Assembly (NCBI GenBank): GCA_016929395.1
Contig: JAFGIX010000054.1
Location: 1 to 64,000 of the forward strand
DNA from: Candidatus Zymogenus saltonus
GTDB lineage: Bacteria; Desulfobacterota; Zymogenia; Zymogenales; Zymogenaceae
DNA length: 64,000 nt
Direction of reading: 5' to 3'
The position numbers and the translations under genes are program-made. Under the pieces are notes generated by a model. The model worked only from the letters and a program-made list of their open reading frames with translations. It was not told the DNA's origin and did no database searches. How positions within the stretch are numbered: the first letter of the stretch is position 1; each line of letters starts with the position of its first letter. Positions 16,337 to 24,925 of this stretch are shown one piece after another.

Positions 16337-19297
16337 TTATTCTCTTGCAGCTTCCCCTATCATCCCCTCAAAAAGTTTCCTCTTCAACATCGCATTGACC
16401 TTCGGGTCGTTCATCTTCTTATAGAGGTCAATCTTGGTGTTCACAAATTCTAGAAGCAAATCATCGAACACCTTGTCAAACTTGTATTTCTTGTTCTCTT
16501 TGGTATTGTTTCCGCTCAAAACCGCTTGAAGCCCCTCATCTCCATTGAGTTTCTCTTGAATGCGTTCTAGGTCAACTTTATCCTCATCGGTTAGATCGAC
16601 TCCATAGGTTTCGTTGAGAGTTTTAATTATTAAAGATAGGAGGTCTTTTTCACCTTTCTCATGCTTTACCTTTCCGTTACTCCATGTTACTACTCCATCC
16701 TTTTCTTCAGGTTTCGGACTTCCATTGAATGTCTTCTGTATTCTAAAGGAGTCTAAATCAACCGCATCCCGAATCTCGTCTGGGTAAATCGGCTTTCTCT
16801 TCGGCAGTTTCCTGTTGAGGTTTTTCCCGAATACGTATAATTTCTCCCATTCGATGTTCTGGAAGATGATAATTTGTGAGATAAATCCATACAGGCGGAC
16901 AAACCTCTGCAGGATTGACCGGAAGTCCTCCCGCTCTTCTTCAGTTCGCTCTCTCCATACTTCCACCACCCTATCAAGAATCGGTTGCATCCTTTCGGGT
17001 GGCTCCTTTGGATTGAAGAATATCTTGGCAAATTCCTCAATATGTTCTTTGGTGAATATCCCGAATTGCTCCAACTCATCTTCAAGGTTGTGGAGCTTAT
17101 TGGGATCGATTTCTTCCTCAAGGAAAGTCGTCTGGTAATAGGGTTGGAACGCATCCCGAATCTCTTCCGCCTCGTTCACGAAGTCAAGGATGAAGGTCTC
17201 AGACTTACCCCTCAACGTCCGGTTGAGCCTGCTCAACGTCTGCACCGCCTGAAGCCCACTCAACTTCTTGTCTACATACATGGTGTGGAGTAAAGGCTCA
17301 TCAAATCCGGTCTGGAACTTCTCGGCGACAATCAGTATTCGGTATTCGGGTGTCTTATAAGCATCCTGAATTGCCACCCTCGGTGGAAGCCTGTTAAGGC
17401 TCGTCTCGGTGTATTCTTCCGGTGAGTCGGGGTCTTTAACGGTTCCAGAAAAGGCTACCAGCGGTTTGTAGGGAAGGTTCATTTCCTCCATTACTTTCTT
17501 GAACATCAAGAAGTATTTTACCGCATGGAGCCTTGACCGAGTCACCACCATAGCCCTTCCGCGACCCTGAATGGCTCTTTCGGTTTTTTCAAGGAAGTGA
17601 TCCAACATTATCCGAGTCTTGGTCTCAAAAGTATGAGGTTGCAAGTCTACATAGGAGACTAAAAGACGTTTTGCCTTCTTTGTCTCATACTCTTTGTCGG
17701 TTTCCACCGTCTTCACCAGCTTGAAATACCTTTTATATGTCGTGTAGTTCTCAAGAATATTGAGTATAAATACCTCTTCAATCGCCTGCCTCATGGAATA
17801 GATATGGGTTGCCACGAAACTGCCGTCTTCGAGTTTTTGCCCGAAAAGCTCAAGCGTTTTATTCTTTGGGGTTGCGGTAAAGGCAAAGAAAGAAATATGT
17901 GGCTGTTTACCCCTTGCTCGAATTTCTTCGATAATATTATTAATCTCGTCTTCAGGGTCAAAGTCATCCCTGTCCTCTTCTTCCGCCTGTTCGAGGTTAA
18001 CGGAAAGAGTCTTCTTCAGGTGCTTCGCCGACTCTCCCGACTGGCTCGAATGAGCCTCGTCGAGGATCACGGCGAACTTATGACCAGCTAGTTTATCCGT
18101 ACTTTCTGAAATGACTGGAAATTTCTGGAGCGTGGTGATGATGATGTCCTTGCCTAATCCAAGGGCGTCCCTCAACTGAGCGGAGTTTATGTCTATCGGA
18201 TTGACTACCCCTGTCGTTTGCTCAAACTGCTTGATGGTGTTCTGGAGCTGCCTGTCGAGAATCTTCCGGTCGGTAACAACGATGATTGAATCGAACATCC
18301 TTTCCTTGTCCGTTTCTTTCCTATAGAAACTAGCAAGCTTGTGGGCGAGCCATGCAATAGAGTTTGATTTACCCGACCCCGCCGAGTGCTGAATCAGATA
18401 GTTATGGCCAACACCCTGCTGTCGGACGGCAGTCAGAAGCGTCCTGACGGCATCCAACTGGTGATATCTCGGAAAGATAAGGGTTTCGTATTCCTTCTCA
18501 AATAATCCCTTTTGCTTATCAAACTTCTTCTCGGTTATCTTCTGAATGTGGAGGTAGCTCTTCAATAGCTCAAGCAGCGTATCCGGCTGGAGTATGTCTT
18601 CCCACAGGTAGGCCGTCTTGTGGCCGTTGGGATTGACCGGATTTTCAGTTCCCTTGTTGAAGGGCAGAAACCTTGTGCCGTCTCCCTGCAACCGTGTGGT
18701 CATGAAGACCTTTTCGTTGCCAACGGCAAAGTGTACCAGGCACCGCTTAAACTGGAGCAAGGGTTCCTTCGGATCACGGTCTGTCTTGTACTGTTTAATG
18801 GCGTTTTCAACGAATTGGGCGGTGAGCGAGTTCTTCAGTTCCGCCGTGATGATGGGGATGCCGTTGAGGAATATAACGACATCAATCGTCTTCTCGTTTC
18901 TCTTGCTATAGGCAAGCTGTCTGACGATTGAGAACCTGTTCTGTTCATAGAGCCTCCGATGCTCCGGATTCATCCCGCTCGACGGCTTGAAGTATGCCAT
19001 GCGGAAGCTCGCTCCCCTGTCCTTGAAACCCTTACGCAATACTGCAAGCGTTCCCCTGCTCGTGATTTCGTCAGAAAGACGCCTGCAGAGTTTTGCGGGA
19101 GTGTCCGCCCCGTACTGCCTTTCGAGCTTCTCGTATTCCTTTGGCTGGGTGGATTTAACGAAGTCCAGCACCTCATCGGTAATGAGACACAACGATCTGT
19201 CGTATTCTTCGGACAGCCGTTTGAGGTATCCGGTGGAGAGGAGGTGTTCTTCGATATGCTCTTCAAAGTCCTTCTCAAGATATGATTGCGGTGTCAT
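16337..19297 (-). CDS. hsdR: Type I restriction enzyme, R (motor and nuclease) subunit
   Basis: The 986-residue product translocates DNA with ATP and cuts unmodified DNA in complex with HsdM and HsdS. The N-terminal nuclease core (DVVIFLNGIPIITAELKN) carries the Asp and ExK residues of the PD-(D/E)xK fold. The helicase part has Walker A AGSGKS, ILDEAHSSQSG (DEAH box), FTATPK and later motifs ending in QTLSRLNR. The length is normal for HsdR. The ATG has AAGGA upstream and lies 12 bp after the zinc-ribbon gene. It appears intact, so restriction could be active. Confidence 0.95.
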   Translation of the reverse strand: MTPQSYLEKDFEEHIEEHLLSTGYLKRLSEEYDRSLCLITDEVLDFVKSTQPKEYEKLERQYGADTPAKLCRRLSDEITSRGTLAVLRKGFKDRGASFRMAYFKPSSGMNPEHRRLYEQNRFSIVRQLAYSKRNEKTIDVVIFLNGIPIITAELKNSLTAQFVENAIKQYKTDRDPKEPLLQFKRCLVHFAVGNEKVFMTTRLQGDGTRFLPFNKGTENPVNPNGHKTAYLWEDILQPDTLLELLKSYLHIQKITEKKFDKQKGLFEKEYETLIFPRYHQLDAVRTLLTAVRQQGVGHNYLIQHSAGSGKSNSIAWLAHKLASFYRKETDKERMFDSIIVVTDRKILDRQLQNTIKQFEQTTGVVNPIDINSAQLRDALGLGKDIIITTLQKFPVISESTDKLAGHKFAVILDEAHSSQSGESAKHLKKTLSVNLEQAEEEDRDDFDPEDEINNIIEEIRARGKQPHISFFAFTATPKNKTLELFGQKLEDGSFVATHIYSMRQAIEEVFILNILENYTTYKRYFKLVKTVETDKEYETKKAKRLLVSYVDLQPHTFETKTRIMLDHFLEKTERAIQGRGRAMVVTRSRLHAVKYFLMFKKVMEEMNLPYKPLVAFSGTVKDPDSPEEYTETSLNRLPPRVAIQDAYKTPEYRILIVAEKFQTGFDEPLLHTMYVDKKLSGLQAVQTLSRLNRTLRGKSETFILDFVNEAEEIRDAFQPYYQTTFLEEEIDPNKLHNLEDELEQFGIFTKEHIEEFAKIFFNPKEPPERMQPILDRVVEVWRERTEEEREDFRSILQRFVRLYGFISQIIIFQNIEWEKLYVFGKNLNRKLPKRKPIYPDEIRDAVDLDSFRIQKTFNGSPKPEEKDGVVTWSNGKVKHEKGEKDLLSLIIKTLNETYGVDLTDEDKVDLERIQEKLNGDEGLQAVLSGNNTKENKKYKFDKVFDDLLLEFVNTKIDLYKKMNDPKVNAMLKRKLFEGMIGEAARE

Positions 19298-19309
19298 CAG
19301 TATTCCTTA

Positions 19310-19672
19310 TTAATCCCAACAGCCGATAGAAATAAATTCCATAGTCATCTTTCCGCACTTCGGGCAGAGGTACATAGTGTCAGGTAATTCAAAGAAATTG
19401 TCATCCTCAAGACGCCAGTCAAATATAACATTGTCTTCTTCTGATGAATCAATGGGAGCATGAACAGAAGGGTCGTCATAGAATATTACCGGCCTTTTGC
19501 AGTATGAGCACTTTGGGTTATCCTTTAGGTAGTTCTTGACGAACAGCTTCCTGCATTTAAGGCATATTGCCGGAGCGCCACAGTACTCTGTAAAATTCAA
19601 CATCCCGCCGCCTGCAAAGATTTCTTCGCTTTCAAAGCCGCATTCACATTTTGCTTGAAATACTGTTCCCAT
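19310..19672 (-). CDS. Small zinc-ribbon protein inside the type I RM operon
   Basis: The 120-residue product carries several Cys pairs (CECG, CLKC, CSYC, CPKCGKM), suggesting two or three small zinc ribbons, with an acidic middle part. I do not recognise a family. It sits between hsdS (1-bp gap) and hsdR (12-bp gap) and is surely co-transcribed with them. An accessory role such as DNA or protein binding for the restriction complex, or an anti-phage partner, is inferred from position only. It is not one of the standard Hsd subunits. Confidence 0.75.
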   Translation of the reverse strand: MGTVFQAKCECGFESEEIFAGGGMLNFTEYCGAPAICLKCRKLFVKNYLKDNPKCSYCKRPVIFYDDPSVHAPIDSSEEDNVIFDWRLEDDNFFELPDTMYLCPKCGKMTMEFISIGCWD

Positions 19673-19673
19673 A

Positions 19674-20987
19674 TCACTGCCTCACATCAAATTTGCCCGT
19701 GACAACATCTGAGATAATGGATGTTTTATATTCATTGAGCATTTCTATTGATTTTTGATGTTGCTCGATGAGATTGTAAATTTCTTTTGTTTTATTATCC
19801 AAATATCTTGAAATCTCATTTTGTTCATTTTGATTTGGCAGCATAATTAACAAATTCTTTATAAAGTTTTCTGGTATACGTTTTTGACCTGCAGCACCTG
19901 TCATGAATGCTTCACCTATTTTACGAAAAGAATCTTGTCTGGTGAGGTAAAATATAAACTTAGAATCAACATATTCAGAAGTTCTAAGAACATGTAGCTC
20001 AGTTGTGCCAAAACCGATACCATTTTTAAGTTCTCTTGCCAGAGCACCCTTACCATTTTCAAAACAAGGAGTTATTTTTGCAATTAATACATCACCATCG
20101 CCGAAATAAGTATAGCCTTCCCATACTTCATCTAATAGTCGAAAATCTTCTAAATAAAGCTCTCCTTCTTCACCAATCATTTCCATTGGCAAAAATGACA
20201 CTTCAGTATCTTTTGGAAAATGGGCAATTTCTTGTTTACTTGGATTTAATTGTACAGCAAATCGCATTCGCTTCACTCCCCAACCCTCCGGTATCTCGCC
20301 AATCCACTCGATGCCGGAATCCTTCATCTTGGCGCTGGGATTGAGGCCTTTTGTGACCGCATGGGTGATGACGGCGGTGCGGTATTCCTTCAGAAGCTCT
20401 ATTAGCCTCCGCTTCTTATCGATCAGGTTGTCTATCTGCAGGGTTTTTCGGTCGAGAAAATCGGCGATGGAGGTTTGTTCTGGTAAAGAGGGGAGTGTCA
20501 AAGGATAGTCGCAAACTTCTGGTTTACCTATATTATCTTGTGCTCCACCTCCACATTCATAGTCTATATGCCTCTTAAAAAAGTGGGAATCAATAACATA
20601 CTTTAAGAAAGCTTTAGTTGTCACTTCTTGGGGACGAACAATAGCAACACGCTGATTTAATAATGCATCTTCAGTCAAATTAAATACTGCAGTCTTACCG
20701 ATTGTCGCACCTGTTAAAGCAAGTAGTATATCACCATACTCAATTTTGAATTCGGAATGGCTCTTGAAAAAGCTCTTGGGCACCTTTTTTGTTTGGGATA
20801 AGTCTATATCCCTTTTTATATCCCCAATCCTTATAATTGCAATTCCTTCATCTACGTATGAATCCGAGTTAAATGCGAATCCATTTTTGAATTGGCAAAG
20901 ATATTTTAGTCGTTTCTTTTCCCAATGTTCTGGTATCTCCCCCAACCACTCGATACCACTATCCTTATACGCCGGATAACGCTTCAT
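19674..20987 (-). CDS. hsdS: Type I restriction-modification specificity subunit
   Basis: The 437-residue product shows the usual two target-recognition halves, each opening with a KDSGIEWxGEIPExW-type motif (residues about 8-24 and 222-238) and each followed by coiled-coil-like spacers. It determines the bipartite DNA target of the complex. It overlaps hsdM by 4 bp (ATGA at 20984-20987), implying translational coupling, and precedes the zinc-ribbon gene by 1 bp. The two recognition domains differ, so the target is likely asymmetric. No inverted repeats for phase variation are seen. Confidence 0.93.
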   Translation of the reverse strand: MKRYPAYKDSGIEWLGEIPEHWEKKRLKYLCQFKNGFAFNSDSYVDEGIAIIRIGDIKRDIDLSQTKKVPKSFFKSHSEFKIEYGDILLALTGATIGKTAVFNLTEDALLNQRVAIVRPQEVTTKAFLKYVIDSHFFKRHIDYECGGGAQDNIGKPEVCDYPLTLPSLPEQTSIADFLDRKTLQIDNLIDKKRRLIELLKEYRTAVITHAVTKGLNPSAKMKDSGIEWIGEIPEGWGVKRMRFAVQLNPSKQEIAHFPKDTEVSFLPMEMIGEEGELYLEDFRLLDEVWEGYTYFGDGDVLIAKITPCFENGKGALARELKNGIGFGTTELHVLRTSEYVDSKFIFYLTRQDSFRKIGEAFMTGAAGQKRIPENFIKNLLIMLPNQNEQNEISRYLDNKTKEIYNLIEQHQKSIEMLNEYKTSIISDVVTGKFDVRQ

Positions 20988-22696
20988 GGCTCCAGTATCT
21001 CCTTCAGCAACCCTTCCGTTTCCGCCTCCAGAGCCAGGATGTCCGCCTTGATTTCATCCAGTGAGCGAAGCGGCTGATATTTGTAGAAATACTTCGTAAA
21101 GCTTATCTCGTACCCAATAACGTCCCTGCTTCTGTCCATCCACGCATCGGGGACATGGGGTTTCACCTCCCGCCTAAAATATTCGTCTATACTCTCCTTC
21201 AACGGCACCTTCTCGTAATCCCTCAAGGACGTATCTGGTTTGGGATTACCTCTGGCATCCTTGACAACCTTACCCTTTTCAAGCAGAGGACGCTCTACAG
21301 TTACCTTTGTATATCCAAAATCACTGTTATCAAATATCTTGCACTGTTCTCCCTCCTGAAAGGCGGTGTAGATTTCGGTTATCTCAACTATCTGGTCATC
21401 ATGAATGTAGTTTCTTTTGTTCCCCAGACTCTTCTTCATCTTCTGATAAAAATCGACTGCGTTGACAAGCTGAACCTTGCCCTTTCGTCTCGCAGGTTTT
21501 TTGTTTGTGACAATCCAGACATAGGTGGCGATTCCCGTGTTGTAGAAAAGCTCGGTGGGCATGGCGATGATGGCTTCGAGCCAGTCATTTTCGATAATCC
21601 ACTTCCTGATATTGCTCTCCCCAGAACCTGCATCGCCCGTGAAGAGGGGGGAGCCGTTGAATATGATGGCGATTCGGCTTCCCTTCGGCTCCATCTTCGA
21701 GATCATGTGCTGGAGAAAGAGCATTTGCCCGTCGCTTATCCTCGGCAGTCCGGCATGAAATCGCCCGTTTGGGTTGCTTGATTCATTGGTGATGAACTCC
21801 CGTTCCTTCTTCCAGCTCACCCCAAAGGGGGGATTGGTGAGCATATAATTGAATCGCCTTCCTTTGAAGTTGTCATCGGAGAAACTCGTACCGAGTCGGA
21901 TATTATCTGCTTCCTCCCCCATTATGAGTACATCAGATTTTGCGATGGCGAAGGTCTGGTCGTTCAGCTCCTGACCGAACATAACGATTTCGACATCGGG
22001 GTTGATGTTCTTCTGGATGTATTCCTTCGAAAAGGTCAGCATACCGCCCGTCCCGCATGCAGGATCAAAGACCGTCCTGATAATCCCCTTTCCCTTCAGC
22101 TCATCGCCATGTTCGGCGAACAGCACATTGACCATTAAACGGATCACCTCACGAGGGGTATAATGCTCCCCTGCGGTCTCGTTCGACATTTCTGAAAACC
22201 GACGGAGCAACTCCTCGAAGATATACCCCATCTCGTGGTTGTTCACGACCTTGGGATGGAGATCGATTTCGGTGAACTTATCGACCAGCATGAACAGCAG
22301 ATTGTTTTTGGCAAGTTTCTGGACGGTTTTGTCTATTTTAAAATTCTCGATTATCTCCCCGACGTTGTCGCTGTATCCGTTGATGTAGTTGTTAAAGTTC
22401 AGCTCGATGTTTCCCGCATCTTGTGCAAGCCTGTAGAGATCAAACACGGAAGTATTGTAGAAGTTAAGCCCACCTGCAGCCTTGAGCAAGACCTGCTTGA
22501 GGTCGGGAAGCTTGTCCTTGAACTCATTGTACGTATGAATGACGGAATCTTTACGCTCTTCCAGGACACAATCCAGCCGTCTAAGCACAACGAAGGGAAG
22601 TATAACATCGCCGTATTCGTGCTGCTTGAACGAACCCCGAAGAATATCATCAGCGACCTGCCAGATGAAGTTTGCCTTTTGCTGGAAGTTGTTCAT
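20984..22696 (-). CDS. hsdM: Type I restriction-modification DNA methyltransferase subunit
   Basis: The 570-residue product is an adenine-N6 class methyltransferase. It has the HsdM N-terminal helical domain, the GEHYTPREV motif, the S-adenosylmethionine site FDPACGTGGM and the catalytic NPPFG. It protects host DNA and forms the complex with HsdS and HsdR. The gene is first in the hsd operon, transcribed leftwards from the AT-rich region at 22697-23200. The start is supported by AAGG about nine bases upstream. Confidence 0.95.
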   Translation of the reverse strand: MNNFQQKANFIWQVADDILRGSFKQHEYGDVILPFVVLRRLDCVLEERKDSVIHTYNEFKDKLPDLKQVLLKAAGGLNFYNTSVFDLYRLAQDAGNIELNFNNYINGYSDNVGEIIENFKIDKTVQKLAKNNLLFMLVDKFTEIDLHPKVVNNHEMGYIFEELLRRFSEMSNETAGEHYTPREVIRLMVNVLFAEHGDELKGKGIIRTVFDPACGTGGMLTFSKEYIQKNINPDVEIVMFGQELNDQTFAIAKSDVLIMGEEADNIRLGTSFSDDNFKGRRFNYMLTNPPFGVSWKKEREFITNESSNPNGRFHAGLPRISDGQMLFLQHMISKMEPKGSRIAIIFNGSPLFTGDAGSGESNIRKWIIENDWLEAIIAMPTELFYNTGIATYVWIVTNKKPARRKGKVQLVNAVDFYQKMKKSLGNKRNYIHDDQIVEITEIYTAFQEGEQCKIFDNSDFGYTKVTVERPLLEKGKVVKDARGNPKPDTSLRDYEKVPLKESIDEYFRREVKPHVPDAWMDRSRDVIGYEISFTKYFYKYQPLRSLDEIKADILALEAETEGLLKEILEP

Positions 22697-23200
22697 TGAG
22701 TTGAACCTTCAGAATTATTACTCGTTTTGGTCAATTAGATTAAATGGATTTAGTCTTTTAAAGAAGATTATATATTTATTTCTTACTTCGACTGGTTTTC
22801 GGGTCTGTCATCAGAAAAACTGCCAGTAGTATTTCTGACTAACCGAATCAAAAGAGGTAATGCTACTTTGCTTAGTAATATTAGCTTTTATAGGATAAAA
22901 AGTAAAGATTTTTAGCAAAGGTATTTTTTAAAGTTGATTTTTTAATGCCCAAGTCGGCAATTAATAAATAGCCTTGTGCTTTGATAATAGGGGAGGTAAA
23001 AAATAGAGCGATTTGGTATTAGAGATGAAAATAGAGGGTCTGCGTTATATTCATTATCATGTGTTGTTCAAGAAAGTCTTTTTACGAATCCCAACGATAA
23101 TAGAAAAAATAAAACAAAATTGAAGTATAGTTCAATTTGTAACAGTATTTTCAGAAATTATTTTTGGAATTGTCTTAAAATACATTTTCCGCAGATTAGG
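22697..23200. other. AT-rich intergenic region between divergent hsdM and MerR-like gene
   Basis: About 500 bases without a convincing gene. On the minus strand a TATAAT box lies at 22767-22772, a possible -10 for hsdM, but no good -35 is seen. No CRISPR repeats or RNA gene is apparent. Confidence 0.5.
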
Positions 23201-23239
23201 TAAATTATACTTGACGGTATAATTTAGATATGCTATAAT
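23201..23239 (+). promoter_or_regulatory. Sigma70-type promoter with a palindrome centred on the -35 box
   Basis: TTGACG (23211-23216), 17-bp spacer, TATAAT (23234-23239) with an extended TGc. Perfect 10-bp arms taaattatac (23201-23210) and gtataattta (23217-23226) flank the -35 hexamer exactly. A repressor dimer there would block RNA polymerase. The downstream gene encodes a MerR-like protein, so autoregulation is possible. Confidence 0.75.
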
Positions 23240-23267
23240 TGGCACAAAATTGGGGTAAAATTGAAAC

Positions 23268-24062
23268 ATGTCAAAAGATAAAGTAAAAGAAACTAACGGA
23301 GATGAGGTTTTAAAGGCAAGTGATGTGCAAAAATGCGCTGGTATTTCTTATCGCCAGCTAAATGACTGGGATTCTAAAGGCATTATATCTTCTTCAAGAA
23401 AAAAAAAGGCTGGTTGGCGAACTTTCTCTACAAAGGAAGTTTTTATGCTGATGATCTGCAAGGAAATTAGAGATAAGTTTGGCACGCCTTTAGAATCTCT
23501 TGGTTTCATTAAATCATTTATGCTACAGGATAAAGCTGATCATTTCAGATATGCTTTGGAGATGATGGCTCTTTATGGATTAAATGTCTATCTGCTGACA
23601 GATCTCAAAGAAACTTTCATAATGGATAATGAGTTGGAGTTCAGGGATTTATTCAAATTAGGCTTTTTTAGGGGAGAGGAGTCAAAAAGTTATATTTTTA
23701 TCAGCATCAATCCAATTGTTAATCGTATGTCAGAAGCAAGAGGTATCCAGACCTTTAAAGCGGACGGTCGTCTTGTTATAGAGTTAGACAAAATGGCAGC
23801 TAAAGGCTTTGAATTGCAACAGATTTTACAAGGTGGTAATTACTCTAAAGTAATCATTCAGCTTAAAAATGGTCAAATTTTTCAAGTAGATACTGAAGAA
23901 GAACTGGGAGAGGAGGAGAAGGAAAACTTAAATAGAGAATTGATGAAAGTGTTTGGATCGGAGAAATACGGAAATCTCATGCTAAAAATGCATGATGGGG
24001 AAATCACGAGAGCAACCCGAACCTTACACAAAAAAGTAAAAAAGGCGACAGAAAGAACCTGA
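23268..24062 (+). CDS. MerR-like helix-turn-helix regulator of the island
   Basis: The 264-residue product has an N-terminal MerR-type winged helix (about 14-75: SDVQKCAGISYRQLNDWDSKG, GWRTFSTKEVFML). The remaining 190 residues (acidic near 205-225) do not resemble the short coiled coil of classical MerR proteins, and I cannot name a ligand. It is transcribed from the strong promoter with an operator-like palindrome just upstream. It lies between the RM operon and the recombinase module, so it may control either. AT-rich composition fits the island rather than the chromosome. Confidence 0.75.
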   Translation: MSKDKVKETNGDEVLKASDVQKCAGISYRQLNDWDSKGIISSSRKKKAGWRTFSTKEVFMLMICKEIRDKFGTPLESLGFIKSFMLQDKADHFRYALEMMALYGLNVYLLTDLKETFIMDNELEFRDLFKLGFFRGEESKSYIFISINPIVNRMSEARGIQTFKADGRLVIELDKMAAKGFELQQILQGGNYSKVIIQLKNGQIFQVDTEEELGEEEKENLNRELMKVFGSEKYGNLMLKMHDGEITRATRTLHKKVKKATERT

Positions 24063-24153
24063 GCCAAGTGAATTAGTTAATTGTCCGAAGCGACAGAGAG
24101 ACCCTGAGTGACGGACTTAATGGCGTAGTAAAATAGCGCCTTGGGTTTATATT

Positions 24154-24375
24154 ATGCTCTCTGTCTCGGAATGTCGCAAAAGACTAAAAAATTCACATTT
24201 AACAGACTTACAAATAGAACTAATACGGGACTCTCTTTATCAATTAGCTGAGATAATCGTATTAGGCTATGAAAAGGAAAAAAATGACAACGGAAAAACA
24301 GATAATGGCAAATCGGAAAAATGGTTTACTGGGCGGTGTAAAGACAGAAGAAGGAAAACAGATATCCCGTCTTAA
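24154..24375 (+). CDS. Small conserved-type element protein
   Basis: The 73-residue product opens with MLSVSECRKRLKNS and LTDLQIELIRDSLYQLAEII, a pattern I know from small uncharacterised proteins next to resolvase-type recombinases. It has no recognisable catalytic motif. Its 3' half overlaps the next gene in another frame by about 90 bases. No clear ribosome binding site is seen, and a partial hairpin (24092-24100 with 24157-24165) could mask its start. Moderate confidence that it is expressed. Confidence 0.5.
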   Translation: MLSVSECRKRLKNSHLTDLQIELIRDSLYQLAEIIVLGYEKEKNDNGKTDNGKSEKWFTGRCKDRRRKTDIPS

Positions 24376-24802
24376 TGCAGTAAAATATGGCTTTTTCAGT
24401 AAAATCCTAATTGAAGCAGACAAGTTGTCAAATCAGGATTTATGTGAGGATATTTATAATGTTTTTAAACCTAACAATGCCTATGAGGCTTTACTAGTGG
24501 AGATTATTCTCTCTAATCTTCTTACCTATCGTCGTATATGTATCATTGAGAGTGAACTCACGCAAAAGACCTTAAAAAGTAATCCTCTTGAATTCTCATT
24601 TGGCCAGAAATCTTTTGAATGTAAAATGGAACGTGATTTTACAGCTGAATTACTGAAGTTCCAGCGGTATAAAGTATCATGCTTCAATATGATAATCAAA
24701 ACACAACATGAGTTGGAACGACTCAGACGTATAAATAGCGGAGAAGAAATCCCTCCGCCGGAGGTTAGTGATATTAACATATTAGTCAGTACTAGTCAGT
24801 AA
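24284..24802 (+). CDS. Uncharacterised element protein near the recombinase
   Basis: The start at 24284 is preferred because AAAGGA precedes it at good distance; an in-frame ATG also exists at 24269. The 172-residue product opens with IMANRKNGLLGGVKTEEGKQ and SRLNAVKYGF, resembling a widespread uncharacterised family with ANRxNAxxSTGPKTxEGK and LNAxKHG near the N-terminus. The rest is helical and charged. The family commonly lies beside site-specific recombinases; its role is unknown. It overlaps the previous small gene. Confidence 0.65.
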   Translation: MTTEKQIMANRKNGLLGGVKTEEGKQISRLNAVKYGFFSKILIEADKLSNQDLCEDIYNVFKPNNAYEALLVEIILSNLLTYRRICIIESELTQKTLKSNPLEFSFGQKSFECKMERDFTAELLKFQRYKVSCFNMIIKTQHELERLRRINSGEEIPPPEVSDINILVSTSQ

Positions 24803-24925
24803 TTCGGTTCGTTCTGAAAAATCATTATTGAGAGAAATGGGTAATAATCAATGATACGGGAATTGATTTCAAGTCATCTTTAGATACGAATGGAAAAGTA
24901 ATATAAAATATTTTTGGAATATGTA

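Noticed and set aside
15755-16400. Left attachment site of the tRNA-Glu island
   Set aside because: I looked for a copy of the tRNA 3' end (cgtccccaagggg or ggggatttgaac) and found none here, so the far end of the island remains undefined.
22697-23267. RNA gene or riboswitch in the AT-rich gap
   Set aside because: I saw no recognisable tRNA, rRNA or riboswitch core; only promoter-type signals near the right end.
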